Assembly: GCA_025963345.1 (NCBI GenBank)
Contig: JAOPUS010000320.1
Span: 1-19,592, forward strand
Source of the DNA: Blastococcus sp.
GTDB lineage: Bacteria > Actinomycetota > Actinomycetes > Mycobacteriales > Geodermatophilaceae
DNA: 19,592 nt
Reading direction: 5' to 3'
Shown here: piece by piece, positions 1-6,547 of the stretch
Position numbering within the stretch: the stretch's first letter is position 1
How the letters are laid out: each line of letters starts with the position of its first letter
Position numbers and translations under genes: made by a program
The notes under the pieces: generated by a model
Seen by the model: the letters and a program-made list of their open reading frames with translations, nothing else
Databases searched by the model: none
Told to the model about the DNA's origin: nothing

Positions 1-347
1 TCAACGGCCGGCCGCTGTCGGTCTGGATCATCTTCATCGGCAACTGCCTCTACAGCCCGCGCGGCCTCTCCCCCGCCTGGCGCCCGCGCCTGGAGGACGG
101 GCTGCTCGACGTGCAGTACCTGCGGGCCGACCTGAAGTTCGGACGTACCCGCGCGGTGCTGGGCACGCTTCTCGGGATCAGCGAGCACGCGCGCAGTTAC
201 GGGCACTTCGAGGCCGAGGAGGTCACGGTGGTCTCCCGGTCGGGGCTCAAGCAGGTCGCCTACGACGGTGAGATGGGCGAGAAGGCCACCGAGTTCCGGT
301 TCCGCAAGCGCGCCGAGCTCACCGTCTACTGCTGCCGCACCGACTGA
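1..347 (+). CDS. Diacylglycerol/lipid kinase, C-terminal part (5' truncated by window edge)
   Basis: Only the last 114 codons are present; reading is open from base 3 to the TGA at 345-347. The visible part has the C-terminal beta-sandwich signature of the DAGK/YegS/LpxK-like lipid kinases: GNCLYSPRGLSP (near residue 14 of the visible part), then LEDGLLDVQYL, and near the end a VAYDGE motif, which in this family marks the strand carrying the conserved Asp-Gly-Glu. The family phosphorylates diacylglycerol or related lipids from ATP at the inner face of the membrane. In many actinobacteria this domain is fused behind a PAP2 phosphatase domain; that part would lie outside the window, so I cannot say whether it is present. 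No overlap with the next gene; 69 bases separate them. Family assignment is fairly secure, the exact substrate is not. Confidence 0.75.
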   Translation, partial: NGRPLSVWIIFIGNCLYSPRGLSPAWRPRLEDGLLDVQYLRADLKFGRTRAVLGTLLGISEHARSYGHFEAEEVTVVSRSGLKQVAYDGEMGEKATEFRFRKRAELTVYCCRTD

Positions 348-416
348 TCCAGCATCTAGCCTGGGATCGCGCAGCCCCGGAGTTCCGCATCCGGTCCTAC
401 GTGAGAAGGCGGCCGC

Positions 417-1115
417 ATGCACGGACGTAGGAATGACGACCCCCTCCTGAGCCCGCAGATCGCGAGCTTGCCCGCTCCGGTCGAGGACGGAAAACCTTCC
501 GGAACCGCCCCGCCTGTCGTCCGGGCGGCCCGGAAGATCATGTTCGCGGCCCTTCCGCTTGCAGCACTGGGACTGGTGGCGGGGCTGGACGCGCTGTCGG
601 ACTCGGCCGAGACCGGGTCCCTCCTCCTCCTCGGCCTCCTGGACGAGCCGGCGCACTTCGCGACCGTGTGGCTCTTCCTCGCCGCATTCCTCCCCGTGCA
701 GTACCGGACGATCTGCCTCTGGGCGCTCGTCGGGTCGGTGGCGATCGACGTGGACCACGTGCCGCTCTATCTCTGGCACGTCCTCGCCGCCGATGCCGAT
801 TCCCGGCCCGTGACGCACTCCCTCGCCACGGTCGTCGTCCTCGCGGTGGCGGCAGCGGCGGGGTCACCCCGGCTCCGGTCCCCGCTCCTGGGACTCGCTC
901 TGGGCGCCGTCCTGCACTTCTTCCGCGACCTGGCCGAAGGCCCCGGTGTACCCCTGCTGTGGCCCCTGACGACGGCCAATGCCACCCTGCCCCACGCCAC
1001 CTACCTGCTGGTCCTGACCGTCGTCGCGGTGGCCGCCGTCGCCCGCCGCTCGCTCACCACGCCGCTCGGCATGGACCGGGGCATCCGGCCACCGAGCCGC
1101 CGCAGGACACCTTGA
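417..1115 (+). CDS. Membrane-bound metal-dependent hydrolase-like protein (DUF457/YdjM type)
   Basis: A 232-residue polytopic membrane protein. After a ~40-residue polar N-terminus there are about five hydrophobic segments (roughly 41-58, 68-92, 98-120, 135-168, 193-209). Polar residues sit where the YdjM/DUF457 family has its presumed metal ligands: DEPAH (76-80), DVDHVP (111-116), PVTHS (131-135) and LHFFRDL (166-172), followed by the family-like PLLWPLT. The biochemical activity of this family is not established, so 'hydrolase' is a family name. The ATG at 417 is chosen because AGAAGG (404-409) lies 7 bases upstream; a start at 540 would lose the polar leader. It is co-directional with the exopolysaccharide operon but 87 bases separate it from the first deacetylase, with a GC-rich hairpin between, so it may be its own unit. 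Confidence 0.65.
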   Translation: MHGRRNDDPLLSPQIASLPAPVEDGKPSGTAPPVVRAARKIMFAALPLAALGLVAGLDALSDSAETGSLLLLGLLDEPAHFATVWLFLAAFLPVQYRTICLWALVGSVAIDVDHVPLYLWHVLAADADSRPVTHSLATVVVLAVAAAAGSPRLRSPLLGLALGAVLHFFRDLAEGPGVPLLWPLTTANATLPHATYLLVLTVVAVAAVARRSLTTPLGMDRGIRPPSRRRTP

Positions 1116-1165
1116 CGCTTCGGGGGCCCGCACCGCAGGGTTGACCCGCCGAGAGGTCGCGGGGG

Positions 1166-1183
1166 CGGCCGGCTCTCCGGCCG
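1166..1183 (+). terminator. GC hairpin between hydrolase-like gene and exopolysaccharide operon
   Basis: CGGCCGG (1166-1172) and CCGGCCG (1177-1183) form a perfect 7-bp stem with a CTCT loop, 51 bases after the stop at 1115 and 20 bases before the ATG at 1203. There is no T-tract. It could be a weak terminator of the upstream gene or a structure in the operon leader. Symmetric GC-rich stems are common in DNA of this composition, so confidence is low. Confidence 0.3.
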
Positions 1184-1202
1184 ACCACCCACCGACAGGG
1201 AC

Positions 1203-2117
1203 ATGCGGGGGTGCGCCGTGATGGACCAGCACGCCCGCGCGTCAGCCGCCGCCGGCATGCCCCGCCTCGCCCGGCATGCCGTGCCGGAGCCGCCTCGCAG
1301 TGCGAGCCGCGTGCCGGTACTCCTCTACCACGCGATCACCGACGAGCCCGGCGAGCACATCGCACCCTTCGCCGTCTCTCCCGGAACGTTCCGGCGCCAC
1401 CTCGACCTCCTCCAGGAGGCCGGCTACCGGTGCCTGACGTTCGGGGACCTGATGCAGCACCGCGCCCGCGCGGCCGAGGGCCACGAAACCGGGATGCCGG
1501 AGCGCACCGCGGTCATCACGTTCGACGACGGCTTCGCGGACTTCGCCGATTCGGCCCTGCCCGCGCTCCGTGCGTACCGCCTCCCGGCCACGCTGTACGT
1601 CACCACGGGCTGGCTGGTGGGAGGGCCGCGGCGCGAGCCCGGCCCCGCTGATCCCATGCTCGCCTGGTCGCAACTGCCGGAGCTGCTCGAGGACGGCGTC
1701 GAGCTGGGCGCGCACAGTCACAGCCACCCGCATCTCGACACGCTGGACACCGCAGCCCTCCGAACCGAGCTGACCCTCCCGAAGGAGCTCATGGAGGACG
1801 CCCTGGGGCGGCCGGTCACGACGTTCGCCTATCCGCACGGCTACCACGGCCCGCGCGTCCGCCGCCTGACGCAGGAGGCGGGCTACGAGAACGCCGCCGC
1901 GGTGCGCAACGCCCTGTCCCGCCCCACGGAACATCCGTTCAGCGTCTCCCGGCTCACCGTGCGGCGGACGACGACGCCGGCGCAGTTGTCCGGCTGGCTG
2001 GCCGGTGTCGACGGCGTACGGACGACGCACCGCGAGCGCCTGGTCACCACCGGCTGGCGGACCTACCGGCGCGGGCGCGCGCTGCTGCGACGTGGGCCCG
2101 GATCGGACTTCCGGTGA
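1203..2117 (+). CDS. Polysaccharide deacetylase (CE4 family), copy 1
   Basis: 304 residues. The NodB-homology domain starts with RVPVLLYHAI (36-45). Motif 1 TFDDGF has the catalytic/metal Asp pair D108-D109, motif 2 GAHSHSHPHLD supplies H171 and H175 as metal ligands, and FAYPHGYH (208-215) is the motif 3 region. CE4 enzymes remove N- or O-acetyl groups from glycans such as poly-GlcNAc, chitin or peptidoglycan. There is no clear signal peptide: residues 1-35 are Arg/Ala-rich, so the protein is either cytoplasmic or exported by a non-obvious route. The start is uncertain: ATG 1203, GTG 1218 and ATG 1221 are in frame, and a GGGGG tract at 1207-1211 fits 1218/1221 about as well. First gene of a six-gene operon; its TGA overlaps the next GTG start (GTGA). 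Closely related to the second deacetylase at 4410. The substrate is inferred only from context. Confidence 0.88.
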   Translation: MRGCAVMDQHARASAAAGMPRLARHAVPEPPRSASRVPVLLYHAITDEPGEHIAPFAVSPGTFRRHLDLLQEAGYRCLTFGDLMQHRARAAEGHETGMPERTAVITFDDGFADFADSALPALRAYRLPATLYVTTGWLVGGPRREPGPADPMLAWSQLPELLEDGVELGAHSHSHPHLDTLDTAALRTELTLPKELMEDALGRPVTTFAYPHGYHGPRVRRLTQEAGYENAAAVRNALSRPTEHPFSVSRLTVRRTTTPAQLSGWLAGVDGVRTTHRERLVTTGWRTYRRGRALLRRGPGSDFR

Positions 2118-3403
2118 GCGCGTCAGCAGGGTTCCGGCCGCAGCGGGTGCTGGCCGTCGACCTGGCGACGGGGCACCTGGAGTACCCCGATCCCAAGAAC
2201 CGCCCGGACCATCCACACGCGCGCGTCCTCGTGCGCTGGCTCGAGGAGAACCTCGGTGTCGTCGAGCTCGAGGTGCCCGACCACGACATCGCCAGGGCGG
2301 CCGCCGAGCAGGCCTGGGAGCGGTTCGGCCCGGAACTCGCGGAGGCGATGCTCCGGTACGGGATGCCCCGCCCGGGAGCTCTCGCAGACGTCGCACTCGG
2401 CACCCGGGAACGCCCGCCGTCACCGACGCGGCGCACGGGGCCGCTGGTCACCGTCACCATCGCGAGCTTCCGGAGCGCGGGGTCGACCGTGCGGACCGTC
2501 CGGCGGGTGCTGGAGAGCGACTACACGCCCTTCGAGGTCGTCGTCGTGGACAACGACGTGGACCCTGCTCCCCTCTCGGCGGCGCTCTCCGACGCCTTCG
2601 GCCGGACCCCACAGGTGCGGTGGGTGCACGAGCCGCGGCAGGGCCTGGCCTACGCGCGCAACGCGGGGCTGGCCGCCGCCCGGGGCTCGGTCATGGTGTT
2701 CACCGACGACGACGTCCTCGTCGACCAGCACTGGCTGGCGCGGGTGGTCACCGCGTTCGACGAGGCCGACGGCGTGGGCTGCGTGACCGGAGCAATCCTG
2801 CCGGCGGAGGTGGAGACGCCAGCGCAGCTGTGGCTGGAGGAGTTCGGCGGCTTCCACAAGGGCTTCCGGAGGCAGGTGTTCGACTCGACGGCGCACCGAC
2901 ACGACAGCCCGCTGTACCCGTACAACGCCGGGCTGTTCGGGTCGGGCGCGAACATGGCCTTCCGCACCGAGGTCGTCCGCGGCCTGGGCGGCTTCGCCGT
3001 CGACCTGGGCGTGGGAACCGTCGCTCAGGGCGGCGAGGACCTCGACATCTTCCAGCGCACGGTCTCCGCCGGCCACGCCGTGGTCTACGACCCCAGCGCG
3101 CTCATGTGGCACAGCCATCGGCGGTCACTGGAAGCACTCCGTCGGCAGATGTTCCGGTACGGGGTGGGGCTCACGGCGACCGTCACCAAGTGGATGCTCG
3201 ACGACCCGCGGACGGCAGTTGCGATCCTGCGGCGGGTCCCCGCCGGCACCCGCTACCTCCTGAGTCCGACCTCGAAGAAGAATCAGGGCAAGTCCGCCGG
3301 CTTTCCGCCGGAACTCACCCGGTTGGAGCGGCTCGGCCTGCTGTGCGGGCCGGTGGCCTACCTCCGCAGCCGTCACCGCATCCGTACCCGCGGCAGGTCG
3401 TGA
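2114..3403 (+). CDS. Glycosyltransferase family 2 with N-terminal extension
   Basis: 429 residues, starting with a GTG that overlaps the upstream stop by 4 bases. Residues 1-105 form an extension (RVLAVDLATGHLEY and following) not part of the GT-A fold. The catalytic domain begins at VTVTIASFRS (112-121). The acidic metal/nucleotide-sugar motif is FTDDDV (D198-D200), a GSGANMAFR segment (276-284) is typical of acceptor-site loops, and GGEDLD (306-311) carries the likely catalytic base. WHSHRR (332-337) follows. There is no long transmembrane segment, so it should act at the cytoplasmic membrane face, transferring a sugar from an NDP donor to a lipid-linked acceptor. The donor and acceptor cannot be read from sequence. 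The operon position between deacetylase 1 and a second GT2 argues for exopolysaccharide repeat-unit assembly. Confidence 0.88.
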   Translation: MSASAGFRPQRVLAVDLATGHLEYPDPKNRPDHPHARVLVRWLEENLGVVELEVPDHDIARAAAEQAWERFGPELAEAMLRYGMPRPGALADVALGTRERPPSPTRRTGPLVTVTIASFRSAGSTVRTVRRVLESDYTPFEVVVVDNDVDPAPLSAALSDAFGRTPQVRWVHEPRQGLAYARNAGLAAARGSVMVFTDDDVLVDQHWLARVVTAFDEADGVGCVTGAILPAEVETPAQLWLEEFGGFHKGFRRQVFDSTAHRHDSPLYPYNAGLFGSGANMAFRTEVVRGLGGFAVDLGVGTVAQGGEDLDIFQRTVSAGHAVVYDPSALMWHSHRRSLEALRRQMFRYGVGLTATVTKWMLDDPRTAVAILRRVPAGTRYLLSPTSKKNQGKSAGFPPELTRLERLGLLCGPVAYLRSRHRIRTRGRS

Positions 3404-4413
3404 TGACGTCGAGTGAACCGCTGCAGGCCCAGGAGTGGGCGGCGGCCGAGGGGAACCGCACGCCCTCCGCGCGCACCATCTCGGTGGTGATCTGCGCCTA
3501 CACCGAGCAGCGCTGGGACGACGTCCTGGCCGCCGTGGGATCGGTCCGGAGGCAGAGCCTCCCGGCGCTGGAGACCATCCTGGTCGTCGACCACAATCCC
3601 GCACTCCTCGCCGACCTCAGGGCCGAACTCCCGGACATCCTCGTGGTGCCGAACCAGCAGCAGCAGGGCCTCTCCGGCGGCAAGAACACCGGCGTCGCGC
3701 TGGCCCGGGGCGAGATCGTGGCGTTCCTGGACGACGACGCCGTGGCCGAGCCCCACTGGCTGAGATGCCTGGCCGCCGCCTACTCGGACCCGGACGTGAT
3801 GGGGGTCGGCGGTACGACGCTGGCGCGCTGGGCGACCGGTCGCCCCCGCTGGTTCCCCAGGGAGTTCGACTGGACGATCGGCTGCACCTATGTCGGTCGC
3901 GAGCCGGGCCATGTGCGCAACCTGCTGGGCGGGAACGCCTCGTTCCGGCGCGAGGTCTTCGACATCGTCGGCGGCTTCCCCGTCGGGCTCGGTCGGACGT
4001 CGATCAGCCGGCGGCCCCTGGGTTGCGAGGAGACCGAGTTCTGCATTCGCGTCAACCAGCACATCTCCCGCGCGGCGTTCCTGTACGAGTCGGGAGCCGT
4101 GATCCATCACCGGGTGCCCGAGACGCGGGAACGTTTCGCCTACTTCGTCTCGCGGTGCTACGCGGAGGGATGGTCCAAGGCACTCGTCACCCGCAGCGTG
4201 GGCGTCATCGACGGACTGTCCGCGGAACGCGAGTTCACCCGGAAGACGCTCGCCCGGGGGGTGCTGCGCGAACTGCGGCAGGCCGCCCGGGGGGACCGCG
4301 CAGCCCTGCTCCGCGCCGGAGCCATGGTGGTCGGCCTGGCCGCCGCCGTCTGGGGCTACGCCGTGGGATCGGCGCGGGCCCGCCGCCTCGAACCCGGGGC
4401 AGTGCCGGGATGA
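3403..4413 (+). CDS. Glycosyltransferase family 2 (paralogue of the GT at 14915)
   Basis: 336 residues. The ATG at 3403 shares one base with the previous stop (TGATG), and this tight coupling decides the start although the frame stays open far upstream. The GT-A domain starts at ISVVICAYTE (26-35); VVDHNP (61-66), FLDDDAVA (108-115, D110-D112) and GCEETEF (207-213) are the nucleotide-binding, DxD-type and catalytic-base motifs. GGNASFRREV (176-185) is an acceptor-loop signature. A hydrophobic stretch near 303-322 may attach the C-terminus to the membrane. The protein shares VVDHNP, FLDDDAVA, CEETEF and a SKALV segment with the minus-strand gene at 14915-15949, so the two are paralogues. Expected role: addition of a sugar to a growing lipid-linked glycan. 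Its stop overlaps the next ATG by 4 bases (ATGA). Confidence 0.88.
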   Translation: MTSSEPLQAQEWAAAEGNRTPSARTISVVICAYTEQRWDDVLAAVGSVRRQSLPALETILVVDHNPALLADLRAELPDILVVPNQQQQGLSGGKNTGVALARGEIVAFLDDDAVAEPHWLRCLAAAYSDPDVMGVGGTTLARWATGRPRWFPREFDWTIGCTYVGREPGHVRNLLGGNASFRREVFDIVGGFPVGLGRTSISRRPLGCEETEFCIRVNQHISRAAFLYESGAVIHHRVPETRERFAYFVSRCYAEGWSKALVTRSVGVIDGLSAEREFTRKTLARGVLRELRQAARGDRAALLRAGAMVVGLAAAVWGYAVGSARARRLEPGAVPG

Positions 4414-5219
4414 CACAGCGAGTGCCCGTGCTGATGTACCACTCGGTCAGCGAGCGTCCCCCGCGCGGCACCACGCGGCTGTCCGTGCACCCCGACCAGT
4501 TCGATGCGCACCTGCGTCTGCTGCGCCGACGCGGCTACCGGACCGCCACCTTCGGGGAGCTGGGCGAGGCCCTCCGCACGGGGGCCCGCCTGCCGGAACG
4601 GTCGGTGGTCCTCACCTTCGACGACGGCTACGCCGACTTCCACGACCACGCGCTGCCCTCACTGGAGGCCCGCGGGTTCCTCGCGACCGTGTTCGTCACG
4701 ACGGGGTGGCTCGCCGACGCCGGCCCGCGGGCAGCCGGGGAACCGTTGGACCGGATGCTGACCTGGTCACAGCTCGGGCGGGTGGCCGGAGCCGGGATGG
4801 AGATCGGTGCGCACGGCCACAGCCACGCTCAACTGGACCAGGTGTCTCCTCCGGCGCTCCGGGAGGAGTTGCAGCTGAGCAAGGGGCTGCTGGAGAGCGA
4901 GCTCCACAGTCCCGTCCGGAGCCTGGCCTATCCGTTCGGCTACTCCAGCCCCCGGGTGCGCCGCGAGGCCGGCGCGGCCGGATACCGGTATGCCGCGGCC
5001 GTCGGCAACACCATGATCGGCGAGCAACCGGACCTGCTCGCTCTCCCCCGGATGACCATCCGGCGCTCGACCAGCCTGGACGTGTTCGACCGGTTGGTGC
5101 GCGGCGAGCGGATCGGCCGCACGTTCGCCGTCGACCGTGCGCTGACCTGGGGCTGGTCCCTGGTACGCCGTGGTCGAGCTCCACTGACCCGGATCCGGGA
5201 ACGGTCAGGACGACGATGA
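4410..5219 (+). CDS. Polysaccharide deacetylase (CE4 family), copy 2
   Basis: 269 residues, beginning at the ATG of an ATGA overlap. It starts directly with VPVLMYHSVSE, so it has no signal peptide. Motif 1 is TFDDGYADF (D71, D72), motif 2 GAHGHSHAQLD (H135, H139) and motif 3 region LAYPFGYSSPRVRR, so all metal ligands of the CE4 fold look intact. Alignment by eye with copy 1 shows the same order of conserved blocks (VTTGWL, WSQL, GAHxHSH, AYPxGY, RVRR), and both end in an Arg-rich tail. Copy 1 is 35 residues longer, mostly at its N-terminus. Two deacetylases in one operon may act on different residues or at different stages of the same glycan. Absence of a signal peptide suggests action on cytoplasmic lipid-linked intermediates, unless export is by an unrecognised route. 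The stop overlaps the flippase ATG by 4 bases. Confidence 0.88.
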   Translation: MTQRVPVLMYHSVSERPPRGTTRLSVHPDQFDAHLRLLRRRGYRTATFGELGEALRTGARLPERSVVLTFDDGYADFHDHALPSLEARGFLATVFVTTGWLADAGPRAAGEPLDRMLTWSQLGRVAGAGMEIGAHGHSHAQLDQVSPPALREELQLSKGLLESELHSPVRSLAYPFGYSSPRVRREAGAAGYRYAAAVGNTMIGEQPDLLALPRMTIRRSTSLDVFDRLVRGERIGRTFAVDRALTWGWSLVRRGRAPLTRIRERSGRR

Positions 5220-6547
5220 GCGTGGCGGCCCGGCTCAGCGACACCCAGCGACGGGTTGCCCGCAGTTGGGCACAGCCTGTCTACCGGTCCGGCTATCTGC
5301 TGGTCGGGAACTCCCTGCTCACCGCGGTGACGGGCGTGGCGTTCTGGCTCCTGGCCGCCCGGCTCTACCCCGCCGAGGCGGTCGGCCTGAACTCCAGCGC
5401 CGTCTCGGCGATGATGCTCATCGCCGGCATCGCCCAGCTGAACCTCATGAGCTCGCTGCTCCGGTTCGTCCCGAACGCCGGCCGTCGCGCCGGCTCGCTC
5501 ATCCTCCCCGCCTACGCCATCGGTGCGATCCTCAGCCTGCTGGCCGCCGTCGCGTTCCTGCTCGGCCTGCGCGTGTGGGCCCCGGCGCTCCAGCCCTTGC
5601 TGTTGTCCCCGGTGACCGCCGTCAGCTTCGTGCTCGCGGCTGCGCTCTGGCCGGTGTGGGTCATGCAGAGCAGCGTGCTGGTGGCGGTCGGGCACGCCGG
5701 CGCGACGACGTGGACGAATCAGCTGTTCAACGGCCTGAAAGCCGTGCTCCTGCTCGCGTTCTTCGTCGTCCTGCCGTCCTCGGGTGTCTGGTACGCCTGG
5801 ATGGCCGCGACCGGCGTCGGCGTGCTGACGGGAACGTGGTTCCTGTTCCGGCGCGCCATTCCCCGGTTCGGGGACCAGACGGCGGGGGCGCCGGTGCAGG
5901 TGCCGTCGCGACGTGACTTCGTGCGCTTCGCCGGGCCCGATTACGTGGCCGCCCTCGCGTGGATCGCGGGCACGTCGCTCACGCCGATCCTGGTGCTGAA
6001 CCTGACCGACGCGCGGCACGCCGCCGTCTTCGCGCTGACCTGGCAGATCTGCTTCGTCCTGTACGGGGTGCCCTCGGCCCAGGGACTGGCGCTGGTGGCG
6101 CACGCCGCGCGCAATCCCGACGAACTGGTCGCGCACCATCGCCGCACCCTGCGCGCCTCGATCGGGCTCGTCGCCCCGGTCGTCCTGGTCCTCGTCGCCT
6201 TCGCGCCCTTGCTCCTGCGGCCGTTCGGGGGCTGGTACGCGTCGCAGGGCGTCGGGACGCTCCGGTTGCTGGCACTGTCCGCGCTGCCGAACGTCCTGGT
6301 CACGCTCGCGGTCAGCCGCGCCAGGGTCGAACGGCGAATGGCCACGATCGTGGCCGCGATGACGGCGCTCTGTCTGATCGCCCTGCTGCTGACGTGGCTG
6401 CTCGTTCCGCACATCGGCATCGTCGGAGCAGCGGTCGCGTGGCTGGTGGGCCAGACAGTGGTCGCCTCCGCTGTCGGGCTCCGTCGGCTGCGCCGGGCAC
6501 CGGGACGGCCGGCCGTCGCCGCCCCTCCGGCGGGATCGGCAGCATGA
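5216..6547 (+). CDS. Oligosaccharide flippase, Wzx/MOP-like
   Basis: 443 residues starting at an ATGA overlap. The protein is hydrophobic almost throughout, with about 12 predicted membrane segments spread over two halves. The first block (YLLVGNSLLTAVTGVAFWLL, near 24-43) followed by AARLYPAEAVGLNSS is the typical N-terminal pattern of polysaccharide exporters of the MOP superfamily. A cytoplasmic loop near residues 220-235 separates the halves, and the second half ends in a polar Arg/Ala/Pro tail. These proteins flip undecaprenyl-linked oligosaccharides from the inner to the outer membrane leaflet. The location between glycosyltransferases and a large membrane enzyme fits this role well. 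It could in principle export another lipid-linked saccharide such as a teichoic-acid unit; the family cannot be split further from sequence alone. Confidence 0.83.
   Translation: MSVAARLSDTQRRVARSWAQPVYRSGYLLVGNSLLTAVTGVAFWLLAARLYPAEAVGLNSSAVSAMMLIAGIAQLNLMSSLLRFVPNAGRRAGSLILPAYAIGAILSLLAAVAFLLGLRVWAPALQPLLLSPVTAVSFVLAAALWPVWVMQSSVLVAVGHAGATTWTNQLFNGLKAVLLLAFFVVLPSSGVWYAWMAATGVGVLTGTWFLFRRAIPRFGDQTAGAPVQVPSRRDFVRFAGPDYVAALAWIAGTSLTPILVLNLTDARHAAVFALTWQICFVLYGVPSAQGLALVAHAARNPDELVAHHRRTLRASIGLVAPVVLVLVAFAPLLLRPFGGWYASQGVGTLRLLALSALPNVLVTLAVSRARVERRMATIVAAMTALCLIALLLTWLLVPHIGIVGAAVAWLVGQTVVASAVGLRRLRRAPGRPAVAAPPAGSAA

Noticed and set aside
2005..3402. Upstream part of the long open frame that ends at 4413
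   Set aside because: It runs antisense-like through a well-supported GT2 gene in another frame. The real GT2 start is the TGATG-coupled ATG at 3403.
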